This document shows positions 7,758 through 16,822 of a DNA stretch of 64,000 nt, one piece after another. A model generated the notes under the pieces. The model did not search any database. It saw only the letters and a list, made by a program, of their open reading frames with translations, and had not been told where the DNA came from. The first letter of the stretch is position 1. Every line of letters starts with the position of its first letter. Position numbers and translations under genes: made by a program. Origin of the DNA: Candidatus Melainabacteria bacterium (GTDB taxonomy: Bacteria > Cyanobacteriota > Vampirovibrionia > Obscuribacterales > Obscuribacteraceae); contig JADJWK010000001.1 of assembly GCA_016716405.1 (NCBI GenBank), positions 1,984,001 to 2,048,000 of the forward strand, read 5' to 3'.

Positions 7758-9551
7758 TCAGGCGATCGTGAGCAGGATGCTGTCCCGCTCCACTGTCTGT
7801 CCGACTTCGACTTTGATATCACTAATGGTGCCATCAATATCCGCCACTATATCCGATTCCATCTTCATGGCCTCGAAAACGATCAGCCGTTGTCCGGATT
7901 TGACCTGGTCGCCCTTTTTAACCAGGAGCTCTTTGACCAGACCGTGCATGGAAGCGGAGATCGCGCCGCTGCCCCCGGTTTTGCTGGTGCTCCGGGAAGC
8001 TCGCCGGGCCGGGGGTCGGGTCCTGGCGGTCTTGCCGGTTTTGGCTCCTGCCGGCACCAGCTCGGTCACCTGGACCTTGAAGACTTTCTGATCGACTTCC
8101 ACTTCGTAGGTCCTGGCCCCGGAGCCGTCGCCGTTATTCTCCGCCGGTTTCAGCAAGGACCCCCGGCCGGCGTTGAAGTTTTTTTTTTCGCTTCTGGCCC
8201 TGATCTCTTTCCAGCCCGGCATCATTTCTTTCTCGACATATGCGGTATGGACTTCGCCCGCCTGATACGTCGGGTCGTCGAGAAGAGCCAGATGGAATGG
8301 AATCGTGGTCCTCACTCCGTCGATGACGAAGTCGTTGAGAGCCAGGCGCATTCTCTGTATGGCCTCATGCCGGTTGCGGCCCCAGACCACCAGTTTGGCC
8401 AGCAAAGAGTCGTAGAAAGGCAATACCTGATAGCCGGGATAAGAGGCGCTGTCCACCCGGGCGAAGGGATGTTGCGGCTCTATATAATTGGAAATGGTGC
8501 CGGGGTTGGGCATGAAGTTCTTGTCCGGATCCTCGGCGTTGATCCGGCACTCGATGGAGTGACCTCGCTGGGCGACTTCCTCCTTGCTCACCGAGAGCTT
8601 CTCGCCTGCGGCGATGAGAATCTGTTCTTTGACTATGTCGACGCCGGTGGTCATCTCGGTGATCGGGTGCTCCACCTGCACCCGGGTGTTCATCTCGAGG
8701 AAATAGAAATCCTCGCCGGCTACGAGAAACTCAAGAGTGCCTGCCGATGTGTAGCCGAGAGCGCGAGTGCCGCGCACTGCCGCCTCGAGCAGCTTCGCTT
8801 TGACCTGCGGGTCGAGCTTGGCTGCCGGTGTCTCTTCCAGAAGCTTCTGGTGCCGGCGCTGGCTGGAGCAATCTCTTTCATACAAATGGATGACGTTGCC
8901 GTGATTGTCGCCGAGCACCTGCACTTCGATATGGCGGGGCTTGTCGAGATACTTCTCGACATAGACTTCGGGGCTGCCGAAATAGCTGGCGCCTTCCCGC
9001 TGGGCTCCGGCAAGAGCGGTTTCCACCTCATTGTCGTTGCGCACCACGCGCAGCCCCCGGCCGCCACCACCGGCGCTGGCCTTGATGGCGATGGGATAGC
9101 CGAAACGCGAGGCGAGCTCTTTGACCTTTTCCGGGTCGGTGACCGGATCGATGGTGCCGGGCACCACCGGCACCCCTGCCTTCTCCATGACCTGGCGGGA
9201 GTGCACTTTCGATCCCATCTGCCGGATCACGTCGGGGGCGGGGCCCACGAAAGTGATACCGGCTCTGGTGCATTCTTCGGCGAACTGTCCGTTTTCGGCC
9301 AGGAATCCGTAACCGGGGTGAATGGCTTCAGCGCCGGCTTTTTGCGCCAGCTCGAGGATCTGGGAGGCGTCCAGGTAGACCTGGTTGGGCGGCCCTTCGA
9401 GTTTCCATGTCTCACCGGCCAGCTTGACGTGCCGGCTTTCCCGATCGGCCTCCGAGAAGATAGCGACCGGAACGATGTCAAGCTCACGACAGGCCTGGAT
9501 TATTCTTACGGCGATTTCACCACGATTGGCGATTAGAAGTTTCTTGAACAT
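7758..9551 (-). CDS. Acyl-CoA carboxylase subunit: biotin carboxylase fused to biotin carrier domain
   Basis: The canonical start FKKLLIANRGEIAVR is at 9551; the open frame continues 20 codons upstream but those residues do not fit the family. The biotin carboxylase part (about 1-450) shows the ATP-grasp glycine loop KASAGGGGRGLR, the EMNTRVQVEHP motif and the C-terminal lobe. A basic Ala/Arg/Ser/Thr linker leads to a biotinyl domain with EAMKMES, Lys563 being the biotin site. This alpha-subunit layout is typical of acetyl/propionyl/methylcrotonyl-CoA carboxylases. It would pair with a separate carboxyltransferase, which is not in this window. First gene of the accC-ispF-monooxygenase operon. 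Total 597 residues. Confidence 0.93.
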   Translation of the reverse strand: MFKKLLIANRGEIAVRIIQACRELDIVPVAIFSEADRESRHVKLAGETWKLEGPPNQVYLDASQILELAQKAGAEAIHPGYGFLAENGQFAEECTRAGITFVGPAPDVIRQMGSKVHSRQVMEKAGVPVVPGTIDPVTDPEKVKELASRFGYPIAIKASAGGGGRGLRVVRNDNEVETALAGAQREGASYFGSPEVYVEKYLDKPRHIEVQVLGDNHGNVIHLYERDCSSQRRHQKLLEETPAAKLDPQVKAKLLEAAVRGTRALGYTSAGTLEFLVAGEDFYFLEMNTRVQVEHPITEMTTGVDIVKEQILIAAGEKLSVSKEEVAQRGHSIECRINAEDPDKNFMPNPGTISNYIEPQHPFARVDSASYPGYQVLPFYDSLLAKLVVWGRNRHEAIQRMRLALNDFVIDGVRTTIPFHLALLDDPTYQAGEVHTAYVEKEMMPGWKEIRARSEKKNFNAGRGSLLKPAENNGDGSGARTYEVEVDQKVFKVQVTELVPAGAKTGKTARTRPPARRASRSTSKTGGSGAISASMHGLVKELLVKKGDQVKSGQRLIVFEAMKMESDIVADIDGTISDIKVEVGQTVERDSILLTIA

Positions 9552-9721
9552 TGCGGCTTCGATCCTCGGAGATTGTGACGTCAAAGCTAAATTAGCTTTC
9601 AGCAAGCGCATATGCTGCGACCTGAGACCAAGCTATCAGCATCGCAATAAAAAGGAATAAGAAAACAGGAAAATATCATTTTTGCTGCCCGCGGGTGCTT
9701 GCCGGGGCAGTTGAGCAACTG

Positions 9722-9751
9722 TTGACTTCCTGGTTTTCCAGAGGGTAATGA
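9722..9751 (+). promoter_or_regulatory. Candidate promoter for the 3-hydroxyacyl-CoA dehydrogenase gene
   Basis: TTGACT (9722-9727) and TAATGA (9746-9751) are separated by 18 bases, about 37 bases before the start codon. The -35 is near consensus; the -10 is weak. Confidence 0.35.
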
Positions 9752-9787
9752 TGATAGGATCTCTCTGTTCACTTAGTAAGGCGGACT

Positions 9788-10663
9788 ATGTCAACCGCGC
9801 AATCTTTCAAACGGATCTTCATGGCCGGCTCGGGCTTCATGGGCCGCGCCATCGCCTATCTCATCGTCTCGCGATCGCAGGCGGATGCGGTCCTCTACGA
9901 TATTTCCGACGACGCCCTGAAGCTGGCGCTGTCCGAGATCGACAAGTTCGGGGCCAAGTCCGTGGAAAAGGGTCTCTTCAGCGAGAAGGAGCTGGCGGAG
10001 ATCAAGGGTCGCATCGTCACCACCACCTCCACCGACAGGGCATCCGACTGCGATCTCGTGATCGAGGCGATTCGCGAAGACCTCGATGTAAAGAGAGAGC
10101 TTTTCGCCAGACTCGACAGGACCTGCCCGGTTGAGACTGTCTTCGCCTCCAACACTTCCTCTCTGCCTATCACCAGTCTGGCATCGGCTACTACCCGCTC
10201 GGACCGATTCATAGGTATGCATTTCTTCTCCCCGGCTCACGTCATGAAGCTGGTGGAGATCATCCCGGGCGTGGATACCAGTGATGAGACCATCGCCAGG
10301 GTGCGCACTTTCGGTGAGAGCCTGGGCAAGACCATTATCAAGTCCAAGGACTTTCCCGGCTTCATCACAACTCGTCTGGGAATGGTCCTTATCAACGAAG
10401 CGGCTTTCGCCCTCATGGAGGGGCTCTCGAGCCCTGAAGAGATCGATCAGGGCATGACCCTGGGTTATAACCATCCGATGGGACCCCTGGCCCTGGCCGA
10501 CTTCGTCGGTCTGGACATCGTCCTCAATATCATGGAGACGATGCAGGAAGGCTTCGGCGATCCCAAGTACCGCCCCTGCCCGGTGCTCAGGCAACTGGTC
10601 ACCGCCGGGCACCTGGGGCGAAAAACCGGTAAGGGCTTCTACGCATATGGTGGCAAAGGGTGA
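9788..10663 (+). CDS. 3-hydroxyacyl-CoA dehydrogenase family protein
   Basis: 291 residues, the normal length for the single-domain enzyme. The N-terminus holds the NAD-binding GSGFMG loop (14-19), followed by VIEAIREDLDVKRELFARLD, SNTSSLPIT and GMHFFSPAHVMKLVEII, all diagnostic of the family. The C-terminal helical domain has the FITTRLGMVLINEA and DQGMTLGYNHPMGPLALADFVGLD segments. It oxidises 3-hydroxyacyl-CoA to 3-ketoacyl-CoA (beta-oxidation) or the reverse in butanoyl-CoA formation; the direction cannot be told from sequence. Its stop overlaps the GTG start of the next gene, so they are cotranscribed. Confidence 0.93.
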   Translation: MSTAQSFKRIFMAGSGFMGRAIAYLIVSRSQADAVLYDISDDALKLALSEIDKFGAKSVEKGLFSEKELAEIKGRIVTTTSTDRASDCDLVIEAIREDLDVKRELFARLDRTCPVETVFASNTSSLPITSLASATTRSDRFIGMHFFSPAHVMKLVEIIPGVDTSDETIARVRTFGESLGKTIIKSKDFPGFITTRLGMVLINEAAFALMEGLSSPEEIDQGMTLGYNHPMGPLALADFVGLDIVLNIMETMQEGFGDPKYRPCPVLRQLVTAGHLGRKTGKGFYAYGGKG

Positions 10664-11892
10664 TCTCGATAACCTTATACATGGTTACCACTTTCCTGAT
10701 TCTCGGCCTGTTCGGGCTGACCTGCGCTTTCTATCATTATCTGCGCCAGGTCGAGAGGTCGACAATCCCTGATAAGAGCCTGCCTTTCGTCTCGATTCTC
10801 GTACCCGCCCGTAACGAGGAAGGCAAGATCGAGCGCTGTATCGAGTCTCTGCTCAATCAAGATTATCCCAATTTCGAGCTGATCATCATCGACGATCGCT
10901 CCACCGACCGCACCGGCGAGATCATCGAGACCTTCGCCGCGAAGGACAGCCGGGTCCGCTATGTTCAGGGCAAGGACGCTCCGGACGGCTGGATCGGCAA
11001 ATGCAATGCCCTGGCTCATGCCGTCGGTTATGCCTCTGGAGACTGGCTTGTCTTCACGGACGCCGATACCTATCACAAACCCAATTCGGTGCGGGACGCC
11101 GTCTCCCATGCAGTGGTCAACAAGCTGGACCTGCTCTCTTTCATGCCCCTGCAGGAGCTGGGCAGTTTCCCCGAGCGCCTGATCATGCCGCTTCTCCTGG
11201 GCTCTTTCCTCCTGGGCGATCCTTTTCATACCGTCAACGATTCCGATGCCAAGCGGGCTTATGCCTACGGGCAGTTCGTCCTCTGCCGGGGCAGCTCTTA
11301 CGATGCCGTTGGCGGTCACCAGAGCGTCCGGGACGAAATCGTCGAAGACCATGCCATGGCCAGGGTCTTTAAAGAGAAGGGCTATAAGATTGCCGTGGCT
11401 GACGGCAAGAACCTCTACAGCGTCCGCATGTACACCGACCTCGAGTCTCTGTGGCACGGCTGGACCAAGAACCTCTTCTCTTTCATCGACAGCCGCCTGA
11501 GCAACCTTTTGCTTATCCTGGTGATGATGAACACCGTCGTGCTCCTGCCTTATTTCGAGCTGGCCTGGGTGATTGCCGAGTGGCTCGAGGGTGACGTGAC
11601 CATCAATACCTACCGCCTCACGGTCCTTGTGCTGGTGCAATATGTCACTTTCTTCTTCTGGTACAAGAAGACCTCCGAGCATTTCCAGGGTGTCGACTGG
11701 CGCCACTTCTTCCTTCATCCTTTCGGGATCATCGGCGTCAGCGCCCTCTATATTCATTCGGCCTATCTGGTTCTTTTCGGGGAGCAGGTCAACTGGAAGG
11801 GCCGCCGCTATGTAGTCAATACCCGCAAGACTATCTGCTCTGAGACGAGCCCTCTGGAGAAGGCCAAGCTCATGACCGACTCTCCTGATTGA
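10660..11892 (+). CDS. Family 2 glycosyltransferase, membrane-bound
   Basis: 410 residues. A membrane helix at about 5-25 precedes the GT-A catalytic domain: SILVPARNEEGKIERCIESLL, IIIDDRSTDRTGEI, the DAD metal site in VFTDADTYH (134-136) and EDHAMARVFKEKGYK, the acceptor-loop Glu-Asp. Three or more hydrophobic segments follow near 285-370. The layout resembles the CrtQ and HpnB-like glycosyltransferases that act on lipid acceptors such as carotenoids and hopanoids. GTG at 10660 overlaps the upstream stop by four bases; ATG at 10681 is an alternative. The donor and acceptor are unknown. Confidence 0.88.
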   Translation: MISITLYMVTTFLILGLFGLTCAFYHYLRQVERSTIPDKSLPFVSILVPARNEEGKIERCIESLLNQDYPNFELIIIDDRSTDRTGEIIETFAAKDSRVRYVQGKDAPDGWIGKCNALAHAVGYASGDWLVFTDADTYHKPNSVRDAVSHAVVNKLDLLSFMPLQELGSFPERLIMPLLLGSFLLGDPFHTVNDSDAKRAYAYGQFVLCRGSSYDAVGGHQSVRDEIVEDHAMARVFKEKGYKIAVADGKNLYSVRMYTDLESLWHGWTKNLFSFIDSRLSNLLLILVMMNTVVLLPYFELAWVIAEWLEGDVTINTYRLTVLVLVQYVTFFFWYKKTSEHFQGVDWRHFFLHPFGIIGVSALYIHSAYLVLFGEQVNWKGRRYVVNTRKTICSETSPLEKAKLMTDSPD

Positions 11893-11903
11893 TCATTGGC
11901 TAA

Positions 11904-12122
11904 ATGAACCAGGAAGGTAAAAAACCAAGCGTTGTCCAGCTCCAGGGATTCATCCGGGACGGCGATCGGCTCCGTTTCGTGGCTTGCGACGGGGGCTCTT
12001 ATACAGGACATCTCAAGTGGTTCGACGATCAGTCCTTCTGTCTGGAGCTCGAGGACGGGGATTCCTTTACCCTGCTCCGGCATAGCGTTATCGGTTACGG
12101 CCCTGCCCCCTTGTCTCAGTAA
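11904..12122 (+). CDS. Hfq-like RNA-binding protein, cyanobacterial type
   Basis: 72 residues. PSVVQLQGFIRDGDRLRF, then YTGHLKWFDDQSFCLEL and FTLLRHSVIGYGP, follow the Sm1 and Sm2 motifs in the order and spacing of cyanobacterial Hfq, where the N-terminus also has a PSVRQ-like run and the usual Sm2 KHA is degenerate. Here RHS replaces KHA. Hfq hexamers bind RNA in enterobacteria; in Synechocystis the homologue instead acts with type IV pili. Eleven bases separate it from the glycosyltransferase, so it is probably in the same transcript. The call rests on motif resemblance over a short protein. Confidence 0.75.
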   Translation: MNQEGKKPSVVQLQGFIRDGDRLRFVACDGGSYTGHLKWFDDQSFCLELEDGDSFTLLRHSVIGYGPAPLSQ

Positions 12123-12152
12123 GTTCTGGGTAAGTTCTGGGTAAGCTCGGGG
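12120..12152 (+). repeat. Three tandem 11-bp direct repeats upstream of mreB
   Basis: TAAGTTCTGGG occurs at 12120-12130 and 12131-12141, then TAAGCTCGGGG at 12142-12152. The period is close to one helical turn, which is how OmpR/PhoB-type regulators arrange their sites. It lies about 110 bases before the mreB start and just after the Hfq stop. Confidence 0.7.
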
Positions 12153-12264
12153 CAACTTCGGAAATCCGCTGTATAGCCGGTCTATATGTATCCAGCGGTT
12201 GGATCCAAATCCCCCTTGCCGTGTTAGACTTAAGCACGGTAGCGGGTTTTTGGGGCTTTCTGGA

Positions 12265-13308
12265 GTGATTAACTTGGTAGGTTGGTTTAAAGGCTGGATC
12301 AATAGCGGCGTCGGGGTAGACCTGGGAACCGCCAATACGCTCATTTATGTGAAGAACCACGGTGTGGTGCTCAGGGAGCCGTCGGTGATCGCCATCGACG
12401 ACAATACCAAAGAAGCGCTGGCCGCGGGCGAGGAAGCCAGGGCCATGATCGGGCGCACACCGATCGGAGTGCGGGCTATCCGGCCGCTTCGCGATGGTGT
12501 CATCGCCGAGCTGGACGACGCCAAGATCATGCTCGAGATGTTCATCAAGCGGATATCCGCTCACCAGACGGCGATCAAGCGCCCCGAGTTCGTCATTGCC
12601 GTTCCTTCCGGGATTACCAGCGTGGAGCGGATCGCCATCTCCAAAGTCGCGGAGAGCGCCAATCCCATCCGGACCTATATGCCCGAAGAGACCATGGCTG
12701 CCGCCATCGGTGCCGACCTTCCGGTCACCGAGCCGACCGGCTCCATGATTGTTGATATCGGCGGCGGTACTACCGAGGTCTCGGTGCTTTCCCTTTCCGG
12801 AATCGTCGTCAGCGACTCCATTCGCATTGCCGGCGACGAGCTCAATGACGCCATCAGAAGCTATCTCAAGAAAGTCCACAGTCTCGATATCGGCGAGAAG
12901 ACCGCCGAAGAATTGAAGTTCCGTCTGGGCTCGGCATGGAAAACAGAAGAGAACGACAAATACAATGTCCGCGGTCTCAACCTGATAAACGGTCTGCCGC
13001 GCACCGTTACCGTCAGCAGGGGTGAGGTCCGGGAGGCTATCCATGAGCCTCTCTCGTCCATCGTCGAGGCGGTCAAGCGTACTCTGGAGAAAACCCCTCC
13101 CGAGCTTGCCGCCGATATCTTCAATCGCGGTATTGTGGTTGTCGGTGGCGGCGCCCTCTTGCAGGGTCTCGACGAGCTCATCTCCAGCGAGACGGAAGTG
13201 CCCGTATTCATCGCCGACGATCCGCTCTCGGCGGTGGCGGTGGGCACCGGCAAGCTGCTTACCGATCCCACCTACAGTCGTGTTCTGCAGAAGTGCCAGG
13301 TTAAGTAG
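12265..13308 (+). CDS. mreB: Rod shape-determining protein MreB
   Basis: Bacterial actin. Motifs seen: GVDLGTANTLIYVK (phosphate 1), VIAVPSGITSVERIA, MIVDIGGGTTEVSVLSLSGIVVS (phosphate 2), GDELNDAI, and VVVGGGALLQGLDELIS near the C-terminus. It polymerises on the inner membrane and guides lateral wall synthesis with MreC, MreD, PBP2 and RodZ. The open frame reaches 12199, but the family length (about 337-347) favours GTG at 12265 or TTG at 12274, which has GGAG at 12262-12265. It is followed at 11 bases by mreC. Confidence 0.97.
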   Translation: MINLVGWFKGWINSGVGVDLGTANTLIYVKNHGVVLREPSVIAIDDNTKEALAAGEEARAMIGRTPIGVRAIRPLRDGVIAELDDAKIMLEMFIKRISAHQTAIKRPEFVIAVPSGITSVERIAISKVAESANPIRTYMPEETMAAAIGADLPVTEPTGSMIVDIGGGTTEVSVLSLSGIVVSDSIRIAGDELNDAIRSYLKKVHSLDIGEKTAEELKFRLGSAWKTEENDKYNVRGLNLINGLPRTVTVSRGEVREAIHEPLSSIVEAVKRTLEKTPPELAADIFNRGIVVVGGGALLQGLDELISSETEVPVFIADDPLSAVAVGTGKLLTDPTYSRVLQKCQVK

Positions 13309-13319
13309 GGGCTCGTTTC

Positions 13320-14126
13320 GTGCCTACTGCTGATGAGCAAAAGCTGAAGGAGCAATCCGAGTCAGTTGCCGAGGCGATCTTCCTTGTCATGTTGATCGTC
13401 CTCATCGGCGGTCCGGTCTCGGGACTGGTACTCTCGACCTCTTCCTGGGTCTCGGGAATCTATACCAAGGGTGTATCGCAGGTGGAGTCCACCAAGAATC
13501 TCGCCGAGAAAGTCTTCAAATCCGGGGAGCGCATCAGAGAGCTGGAGCACAAGCTAACCAATGCCGAGCTCGAGCTCAGCACTCTCAGGCGCCAGGCCCG
13601 GGACACCGATAATCTCCGTAAGCTTCTGGGGCTGAAAGAGAAGACCACTCGCAAGACCATCGCCGCCGAGGTCATCGCTCGCAATCCGGACAACTGGTTC
13701 GAGCGGGCTGTGCTGGACAAGGGCGAGGTCGAGGGAGTAGTGAAAGGCTCGGCGGTGATCACCGCCGACGGGGTGGTCGGCCAGGTGGTGAGCACCTCGG
13801 AGCATGCAAGCGTGGTTCGCCTGATCACCGATCCGGAGCAGAAGATCGGTGTCCTCATCAAGCGTATCGGTCTGCCCGGGATCATCTCTGGTAACGGCCA
13901 GAAGCTTGCCACCATCGATTTCGTCCCGGTGGGGACCAATGTGGACATCGGGGACAAGATCGTCTGTTTCGGCAAGGGGCTGAGCTTTCCCGAGAACCAT
14001 CCGGTGGGCGATGTGGTGGCGGTGCGCCGGGACACCAATGGCGCCTCCATGCAGATCGACGTCAAGCTCGACGAAAACTGTTACGATCTGTCTCAGGTGC
14101 TCGTTTTGCCTCCTCTGACCAACTGA
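13320..14126 (+). CDS. mreC: Rod shape-determining protein MreC
   Basis: 268 residues starting at GTG. One membrane helix at about 18-40, then a periplasmic coiled coil (about 50-95), then the beta domain with AEVIARNPDNWFERAVLDKGEVEGV, VITADGVVGQVV, VRLITDPEQKIGVLI and KIVCFGKGLSFPENHPVGDV, a typical MreC profile. It links the MreB filament to wall enzymes by binding PBP2. The mre order and short gaps show a single operon with mreB and mreD. Confidence 0.95.
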   Translation: MPTADEQKLKEQSESVAEAIFLVMLIVLIGGPVSGLVLSTSSWVSGIYTKGVSQVESTKNLAEKVFKSGERIRELEHKLTNAELELSTLRRQARDTDNLRKLLGLKEKTTRKTIAAEVIARNPDNWFERAVLDKGEVEGVVKGSAVITADGVVGQVVSTSEHASVVRLITDPEQKIGVLIKRIGLPGIISGNGQKLATIDFVPVGTNVDIGDKIVCFGKGLSFPENHPVGDVVAVRRDTNGASMQIDVKLDENCYDLSQVLVLPPLTN

Positions 14127-14129
14127 GCG

Positions 14130-14744
14130 GTGATGGATTTGTTTTTCTCGAGCAGATTGCAAAGGCGATTGGGTGCAGTAGGGGTCTGCATCCTGATCAT
14201 CGCCACTGTCTGGATCGTTCAGCTCGCGGTTTTGAGCCGGCTCTCTCTCAATCATGTCCAGTGCAATCTCGCTCTCACATTTACTATAGTCTGGGGGCTG
14301 ACTTTCGGATCGCCTCTGCCGGCGCCCTCTTTTACCGAGATTCGTTTGAGCTCCCTGAAAGACGTCCTGGCCCGCCAGGTGCTCTCGGGCTCCCCGACCG
14401 GAGCCCTTGTAGGAGCCGCTTTCGCCGCCCTCTATGCTAGCGTCGTGCCGGTCTATCCGGTGAGCCTTCCCCTGGTGGGCTGGACCGCGGGCTATTTTTG
14501 CCTGCGCAATTTCAACCAGGCGCTCATCGTCTGCATTCCGCTCGTCCTGCTTCTCACTTTCATGGCAGAGCTGATCATGGCTGCTCAACTGGGTATCCTT
14601 GGCCGCCCGGGGGTGCTGGAGAATTTCGTGAGGATCGCCCTCACCGAGGCGGCTCTCAACGCCATCATCGCGCCCTGTGTTTTCTTCCCGATGCGAGGCT
14701 GGAGCGAATTCGTCAAATACAGGGAACTGACGGAGGCGCGCTGA
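14130..14744 (+). CDS. mreD: Rod shape-determining protein MreD
   Basis: 204 residues with five to six hydrophobic segments and no soluble domain. The size, the membrane topology and the position between mreC and pbp2 identify it; primary-sequence similarity in MreD is low in general. It is somewhat longer than the common 160-180 residues. Start may be GTG at 14130 or ATG at 14133. The next gene begins three bases after its stop. Confidence 0.85.
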   Translation: MMDLFFSSRLQRRLGAVGVCILIIATVWIVQLAVLSRLSLNHVQCNLALTFTIVWGLTFGSPLPAPSFTEIRLSSLKDVLARQVLSGSPTGALVGAAFAALYASVVPVYPVSLPLVGWTAGYFCLRNFNQALIVCIPLVLLLTFMAELIMAAQLGILGRPGVLENFVRIALTEAALNAIIAPCVFFPMRGWSEFVKYRELTEAR

Positions 14745-14747
14745 TCG

Positions 14748-16598
14748 ATGAGCCTGAGCGATCCAGCCCTCGGCCCTGAGGAGACAGAAAAATACGCTTT
14801 CAAGGCAGCGGTCCTGGCGGCGGTGGTGCTCGGCGCTCTCAGTCTTCTCGTAGCCAGGCTTGTCTGGTTGCAGATTATCCAGAATCAGTACTATTCCAGC
14901 GCCGCCGAGGAGAACTCCACCCGGGTGACATTCCTGCGTGCCCCCAGGGGCAGTATCTACGACAGGCACGGCACTCTTTTGGCCACCAATAAGCAGTCTC
15001 TTTCAATGATCGTCATCCCCAATCTTCTCGACAAGCCGGAGGAGCTGGCTCATCGTCTGTCCGGGGTGCTCAACCTGAAATATCCCGAGGTGCTCGACCG
15101 CCTGCTCAAAGCCAAGGCGTCGAATTCGGTGATGCCGGTGGTCATCGAGCGCGATCTCGATATGGACCTGGTGAGCCGTTTCTATGATCAGAAGATTTTC
15201 CTGCCTGGAGTGGACATCCTTCCGGATATCAGCCGCACCTATCCACACGCCGATGTCACGGCTCATGTCCTGGGCTATTGCGGCGAGATCACCAGCGCCC
15301 AGCTCAAGCGGCGGACCAACCGTCGCATGGGCGACGTAGTCGGCCAGGCCGGCATCGAGAAGCTTTACGATGACCAGCTTCGCGGGGTGGACGGGGAGCA
15401 GCGCATGAGGGTCAATGCCAGGGGAGCGGCTCTCTCTCCCGACACCGCCAAGCCGGTGGTGACCAAAAAGGCTATTGCCGGCCTGCCGATTGTTCTGTCA
15501 CTCGATCTCGATCTCCAGCGAGCCGCCTTCAACGCTCTGGGACAGAAATCGGGCGGGATCGCCGCTATGGATCCCCAGTCCGGGGAAGTCCTGGTTCTGG
15601 TGTCGAGACCGAGCTATGACCCCAATGTCTTCACCCGGAGAATGACCAAAGAGGATCGCAAGATCCTGATGAATCCTCTTCACCCACTGCACAACCGGGC
15701 TGTTACCGGATTCCCGCCGGGCTCGATCTGGAAGCCCGTCACTCTTCTGGCCGCCCTCGAATATGGTGCGGTGAAGCCCGATACCAAACTGGTCGTCTCT
15801 GGCGGAATCACGGTGGGTGGCTACACATTCCACGACTGGACCGGCGCCGGCGGCACTTACGATCTGATCAAATGTCTTGCCTGGTCCCGGGACACGGCGT
15901 TCTACCAGATGGCCCTGAAGATGACCCCGGAGATGATCAAAGACTGGGGAATCAAGATGGGAGCCGGACGGCCGACCGGCATCGAGCTCCCTCACGAGCC
16001 TTCCGGTCTCGTGCCCGACGCCGAGTGGAAGATGAGCCGGTTGAGGGACAAGTGGTATGCCGGCAATACCCTGCATATGTCCATCGGTCAGACTTACCTG
16101 CAGGTGTCTCCCCTGCAGGCGGCGAGAATCTACGCCGGCTTCGGCATGAAAGGCCGGGTTCCGGGGGCTCACCTGGCGATTAAAATCGGCGAGCGCCAGG
16201 TGCCGGCTCCGGCGCATGAATTCTGGCGGCACAACCCGGAGTATATGGCTCTGGTTCGGGAAGGTCTCAAACAGGTGGTGGCAAGCGGCACCGGGGGACG
16301 GGCCCGTCTCCAGAATGTCTCGGTGTCAGGCAAGACCGGCTCGGCGGAAGCGCCCCCCAAGGGAAGCAAGACCCACGGGTGGTTCGCATGTTATGCGCCG
16401 TCGGATAATCCGGAGATCTCAGCCTGCGCCTTCGTGGAGCATGGCGGTCACGGGGGCACGGCGGCGGCTCCCCTGTGCAAGGCGGTCCTCGAGCAGTATT
16501 TCGGTATCGCCAACAATGCCACTTCCCAGGCACCGCCGGCGGCAGCTGGTACCAAACCGAAGAAAAAGCCCGTCAAGCCGAAACCGGCTCGCAATTGA
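14748..16598 (+). CDS. mrdA: Peptidoglycan transpeptidase PBP2
   Basis: 616 residues. N-terminal membrane helix (about 23-45), then the pedestal domain with RAPRGSIYDRHGTLLA, and the transpeptidase domain with catalytic SIWK (Ser326), SRD (380-382) in the SxN position, and KTG (529-531). A Pro/Lys-rich tail closes the protein. PBP2 cross-links lateral wall peptidoglycan in the elongasome. It is the last of the mreB-C-D-pbp2 run, three bases after mreD. GGTSAAP-like and dimerisation elements were not examined. Confidence 0.95.
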   Translation: MSLSDPALGPEETEKYAFKAAVLAAVVLGALSLLVARLVWLQIIQNQYYSSAAEENSTRVTFLRAPRGSIYDRHGTLLATNKQSLSMIVIPNLLDKPEELAHRLSGVLNLKYPEVLDRLLKAKASNSVMPVVIERDLDMDLVSRFYDQKIFLPGVDILPDISRTYPHADVTAHVLGYCGEITSAQLKRRTNRRMGDVVGQAGIEKLYDDQLRGVDGEQRMRVNARGAALSPDTAKPVVTKKAIAGLPIVLSLDLDLQRAAFNALGQKSGGIAAMDPQSGEVLVLVSRPSYDPNVFTRRMTKEDRKILMNPLHPLHNRAVTGFPPGSIWKPVTLLAALEYGAVKPDTKLVVSGGITVGGYTFHDWTGAGGTYDLIKCLAWSRDTAFYQMALKMTPEMIKDWGIKMGAGRPTGIELPHEPSGLVPDAEWKMSRLRDKWYAGNTLHMSIGQTYLQVSPLQAARIYAGFGMKGRVPGAHLAIKIGERQVPAPAHEFWRHNPEYMALVREGLKQVVASGTGGRARLQNVSVSGKTGSAEAPPKGSKTHGWFACYAPSDNPEISACAFVEHGGHGGTAAAPLCKAVLEQYFGIANNATSQAPPAAAGTKPKKKPVKPKPARN

Positions 16599-16822
16599 GA
16601 TCTGCCTGAAGGAAGATCGACTTTTACAAGACTTTTTCAGAAGAGATCATGGGAGATCCGATAAGCCTCCGGTCTATATCCGGTCGATCTTCTATCGATC
16701 TTCGATGGATCTGCGACGTTTATATCCATTCACGGGTCACACCGAATGTGGCATCACTTTCTTCTGGACTTTTCCCGGGAGTATAAAGGATAATAAGCCA
16801 GGGTAAAGTTGGGGAGAAGCAG

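Noticed and set aside
7389..9536. Long plus-strand open frame of about 715 codons
   Set aside because: It is the antisense shadow of the biotin carboxylase and ispF genes, whose motifs are unambiguous on the minus strand.
13554..14969. Long minus-strand frame of 471 codons
   Set aside because: Antisense shadow of mreC, mreD and the start of pbp2; no recognisable protein motifs.
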